The position numbers and the translations under genes are program-made. From contig SHVM01000017.1 in NCBI GenBank assembly GCA_009694265.1, positions 1 through 36,314 of the forward strand: a stretch of 36,314 nt of DNA, written 5' to 3'. Origin of the DNA: Pseudolabrys sp. (GTDB taxonomy: Bacteria > Pseudomonadota > Alphaproteobacteria > Rhizobiales > Xanthobacteraceae). Of the stretch, positions 34,538-36,314 are shown in pieces (positions within the stretch are counted from its first letter, which is position 1; each line of letters begins with the position of its first letter). Under the pieces are notes generated by a model. The model did no database searches and had not been told where the DNA came from. It saw only the letters and a program-made list of their open reading frames with translations.

Positions 34538-35991
34538 GCAGCCTCGATACCGGCATTGCGACCATCCGTGGCGCGCTCGGCCGGATCGTCAAAGCGTGGC
34601 AATGGTACGACGAGATCCCGCCGGTGCGCCGCATCCACGCCGCGCTTGGCCAGATTCCCGAAGGCTGGCGGCGGATGAGCCGCTGGCTCAACAGCGTGAT
34701 GCCGAAGGGCCTCTACGCTCGCTCGCTGCTGATCATCATCATGCCGATGGTGATTCTGCAGTCGGTGGTCGCTTTCGTGTTCATGGAGCGTCATTGGAAC
34801 GTCGTCACTCAGCGGCTGTCGGCCGGCGTCGTGCAGGACATCGGGGCGCTGATCGACGTTTATCGCGGTTATCCGCAAGATACCGACTTGACGCAAATCC
34901 GCCGCATCGCGCAGGAGCGACTCGGGCTGGTGGTGGATTTCCTGCCGTTGAGCGAAATGCCGCCGCCGGGGCCGAAGCCGTTCTTTTCGCTCTTGGATCA
35001 GGCTTTGTCGGAAGAGCTGCGCAAGCAGATCGCCCGGCCGTTCTGGATCGACACGGTCGGAAAATCGGCGCTGGTCGAAATCCGCATCCAGCTCGATAAT
35101 AACGTGATGCGGGTGTTCGCACGCCGTGGCGCCGCCTATGCATCGAATTCGGAAATTTTCCTGCTCTGGATGGTCGGCACCTCGGCGGTGCTGCTTTTCG
35201 TCGCCATCATCTTCCTGCGCAATCAGATCAAGCCGATCTTGAAGCTGGCGGACGCCGCCGAAAGTTTCGGCAAGGGCCGCGACGCGCCGAATTTTCGCCC
35301 GCGCGGCGCGCGCGAGGTGCGGCGCGCGGCGCTGGCCTTCATCGAGATGAAAACCCGCGTCGAACGCGCGATCGAGCAGCGCACCGCCATGCTGGCCGGC
35401 GTATCGCACGACCTGCGCACCGTGCTCACGCGTTTCAAGCTTGAACTGGCGCTGATCGGCGATTCGCCCGAAATCGAGGCGATGAAGAAGGATATCGACG
35501 AGATGTCGCGCATGCTGGAGGCCTATCTCGCGTTCGCGCGCGGCGATCTCGGCGAGGCGTCGGCGCCAACCGATATGGCGGCTTTTCTTGAGGAACTCAG
35601 GCTCGATGCCGAACGCAACGGCCATAAGACGACGGTGGGTTTCCACGGCCCGCCGATCGTCACCGTGCGCCCGGCGGCGTTCAAGCGCTGCCTCGGCAAT
35701 CTGGTATCGAACGCCGCGCGCTTTGCGCCCTCGATCGCCATCACAGGCCATCGCGACCACCGCTATCTCACCGTCACGGTCGACGACGACGGCCCGGGTA
35801 TTCCGGCGAATTTGCGCGAGGAAGCGTTCAAGCCGTTTCTGCGGCTCGACGATGCGCGCAATCAGGATGAGGGCGGAACCGGATTGGGCTTGGCGATTGC
35901 GCGCGACATTGCACGCTCGCACGGCGGCGACATCATGCTCGGCGACAGCCCGCTCGGCGGCTTACGGGCCACCGTGCGTATACCGGTGTAA
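34534..35991 (+). CDS. EnvZ-like sensor histidine kinase
   Basis: The 485-residue membrane kinase has a first membrane helix near residues 62-84 (SLLIIIMPMVILQSVVAFVF). A periplasmic domain of about 120 residues follows, then a second helix near 208-230 and a HAMP linker (RNQIKPILKLADAAESFGKG). The dimerisation/phosphoacceptor motif is GVSHDLRTVLTRFKLEL (His292). The ATP-binding domain has N box LGNLVSNAARFAPS, G1 VDDDGPGIP and G2 GGTGLGLAIARDIARSHGG. EnvZ-type kinases usually have HDLRTPLT, and here the proline is Val, which might change phosphatase behaviour. About 60 cytoplasmic residues precede the first helix. The stop meets the TetR-like stop directly. Confidence 0.93.
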   Translation: MSSLDTGIATIRGALGRIVKAWQWYDEIPPVRRIHAALGQIPEGWRRMSRWLNSVMPKGLYARSLLIIIMPMVILQSVVAFVFMERHWNVVTQRLSAGVVQDIGALIDVYRGYPQDTDLTQIRRIAQERLGLVVDFLPLSEMPPPGPKPFFSLLDQALSEELRKQIARPFWIDTVGKSALVEIRIQLDNNVMRVFARRGAAYASNSEIFLLWMVGTSAVLLFVAIIFLRNQIKPILKLADAAESFGKGRDAPNFRPRGAREVRRAALAFIEMKTRVERAIEQRTAMLAGVSHDLRTVLTRFKLELALIGDSPEIEAMKKDIDEMSRMLEAYLAFARGDLGEASAPTDMAAFLEELRLDAERNGHKTTVGFHGPPIVTVRPAAFKRCLGNLVSNAARFAPSIAITGHRDHRYLTVTVDDDGPGIPANLREEAFKPFLRLDDARNQDEGGTGLGLAIARDIARSHGGDIMLGDSPLGGLRATVRIPV

Positions 35992-36314
35992 TTACGCCGC
36001 TTCAGCTTCTTCCTCGTTACGCGCGCGGCGGCGGCGCGAACCGCGCATCACGCATTTCGGAATTGAGCACAGGTCGTCGACAAATCCGGCCCAGCGTGCC
36101 GCGCTGGCCAGACCGCGATCGAGCGCCACCATGGTGCGGTCGAGGCCCTCTTTGTCGTCATCGACCCATACGATCAGCACGCGCGCGAACATCAGCGCCG
36201 CGCCTTGCGCGCGCAACGCACCACGCGGACCGGAGGCGCCGATGCTGGCGGCCTCCAGCATCCAGCTTTGCGAGCGCACCGCCATGGCATTGAGCGCCAG
36301 CGCCAGACCCGGGT
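35992..36314 (-). CDS. TetR-family-type C-terminal region, partial
   Basis: A minus-strand frame is open from the right edge to TAA at 35994-35992, giving about 106 residues of a C-terminus. The sequence LALALNAMAVRSQSWMLEAA, then SIGASGPRGALRAQGAALMF, ARVLIVWVDDDKEGLDRTMV and DRGLASAARWAGFVDDL resembles the ligand-binding C-terminal domain of a group of Rhizobiales TetR/AcrR regulators. A highly basic then acidic tail (RGSRRRRARNEEEAEAA) follows. The DNA-binding half lies outside the window, so the call depends on recalled similarity. It is convergent with the kinase gene with no intervening base. Confidence 0.55.
   Translation of the reverse strand, partial: PGLALALNAMAVRSQSWMLEAASIGASGPRGALRAQGAALMFARVLIVWVDDDKEGLDRTMVALDRGLASAARWAGFVDDLCSIPKCVMRGSRRRRARNEEEAEAA

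Overview
The window looks like chromosomal DNA of a high-GC alphaproteobacterium of the order Hyphomicrobiales (Rhizobiales), probably on the Bradyrhizobium / Rhodopseudomonas / Pseudolabrys side. This is inferred from gene content and order: ilvE next to a MarR (PetP-like)/OmpR (PetR-like)/histidine-kinase set, uvrC-pgsA-moaD-moaE, Omp25/31-type small porins, Bug/TctC binding proteins and an ArsR-methyltransferase fusion ahead of metF-metH. A dispersed ~49-bp palindromic repeat is also present. No database comparison was possible.

Layout. 1-2311 (minus): a left-edge partial ORF, a disrupted MFS transporter and a panE-like ketopantoate reductase. 2473-5497 (plus): a two-gene unit of a Tm-1-like/UPF0261 protein and a soluble fumarate-reductase-type flavoprotein. 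5561-6905 (minus): a periplasmic L,D-transpeptidase and TrmO. 6998-12654 (plus): a methionine operon of ArsR-methyltransferase, metF and metH, behind a perfect 18-bp palindrome. 12655-14557: a 27-residue membrane peptide gene, an orphan Bug/TctC binding protein and a DUF2798 membrane protein. 14715-17658: an extensin-like lipoprotein facing ubiA and a secreted hypothetical protein. 17847-22388 (plus): rsmE, a secreted hypothetical protein, a secreted RNase T2, a small membrane protein, rlmJ and a cold-shock gene. 22542-24778: a GST and two paralogous beta-barrel outer-membrane proteins, one frameshifted. 25094-32133 (plus): a FolM/PTR1-like reductase, uvrC, an intradiol dioxygenase, pgsA, moaD, moaE, a Vgb-like beta-propeller protein and a DUF1460 protein. 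32141-33034 (minus): ilvE. 33259-35991 (plus): MarR regulator, response regulator and histidine kinase. A TetR-type C-terminus runs off the right edge.

Most genes are housekeeping: one-carbon/methionine metabolism, rRNA and tRNA methylation, ubiquinone, molybdopterin, phospholipid and DNA repair. No prophage, CRISPR array, transposase, tRNA or rRNA was seen. The features most worth following up are these. (1) The palindromic repeat has four copies that abut or overlap stop codons, all in one orientation relative to the gene, and two of them supply the stop codon. (2) The 18-bp palindrome precedes the ArsR-methyltransferase/metF/metH operon. (3) A strong rho-independent terminator points to an unannotated minus-strand transcript in the 403-bp gap at 18677-19079. 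(4) A MarR start codon is embedded in an inverted repeat. (5) A 27-residue hydrophobic peptide gene was found. (6) Two single-base frameshifts each look like one base missing from a short A/T run, so sequencing error must be excluded before calling them pseudogenes.
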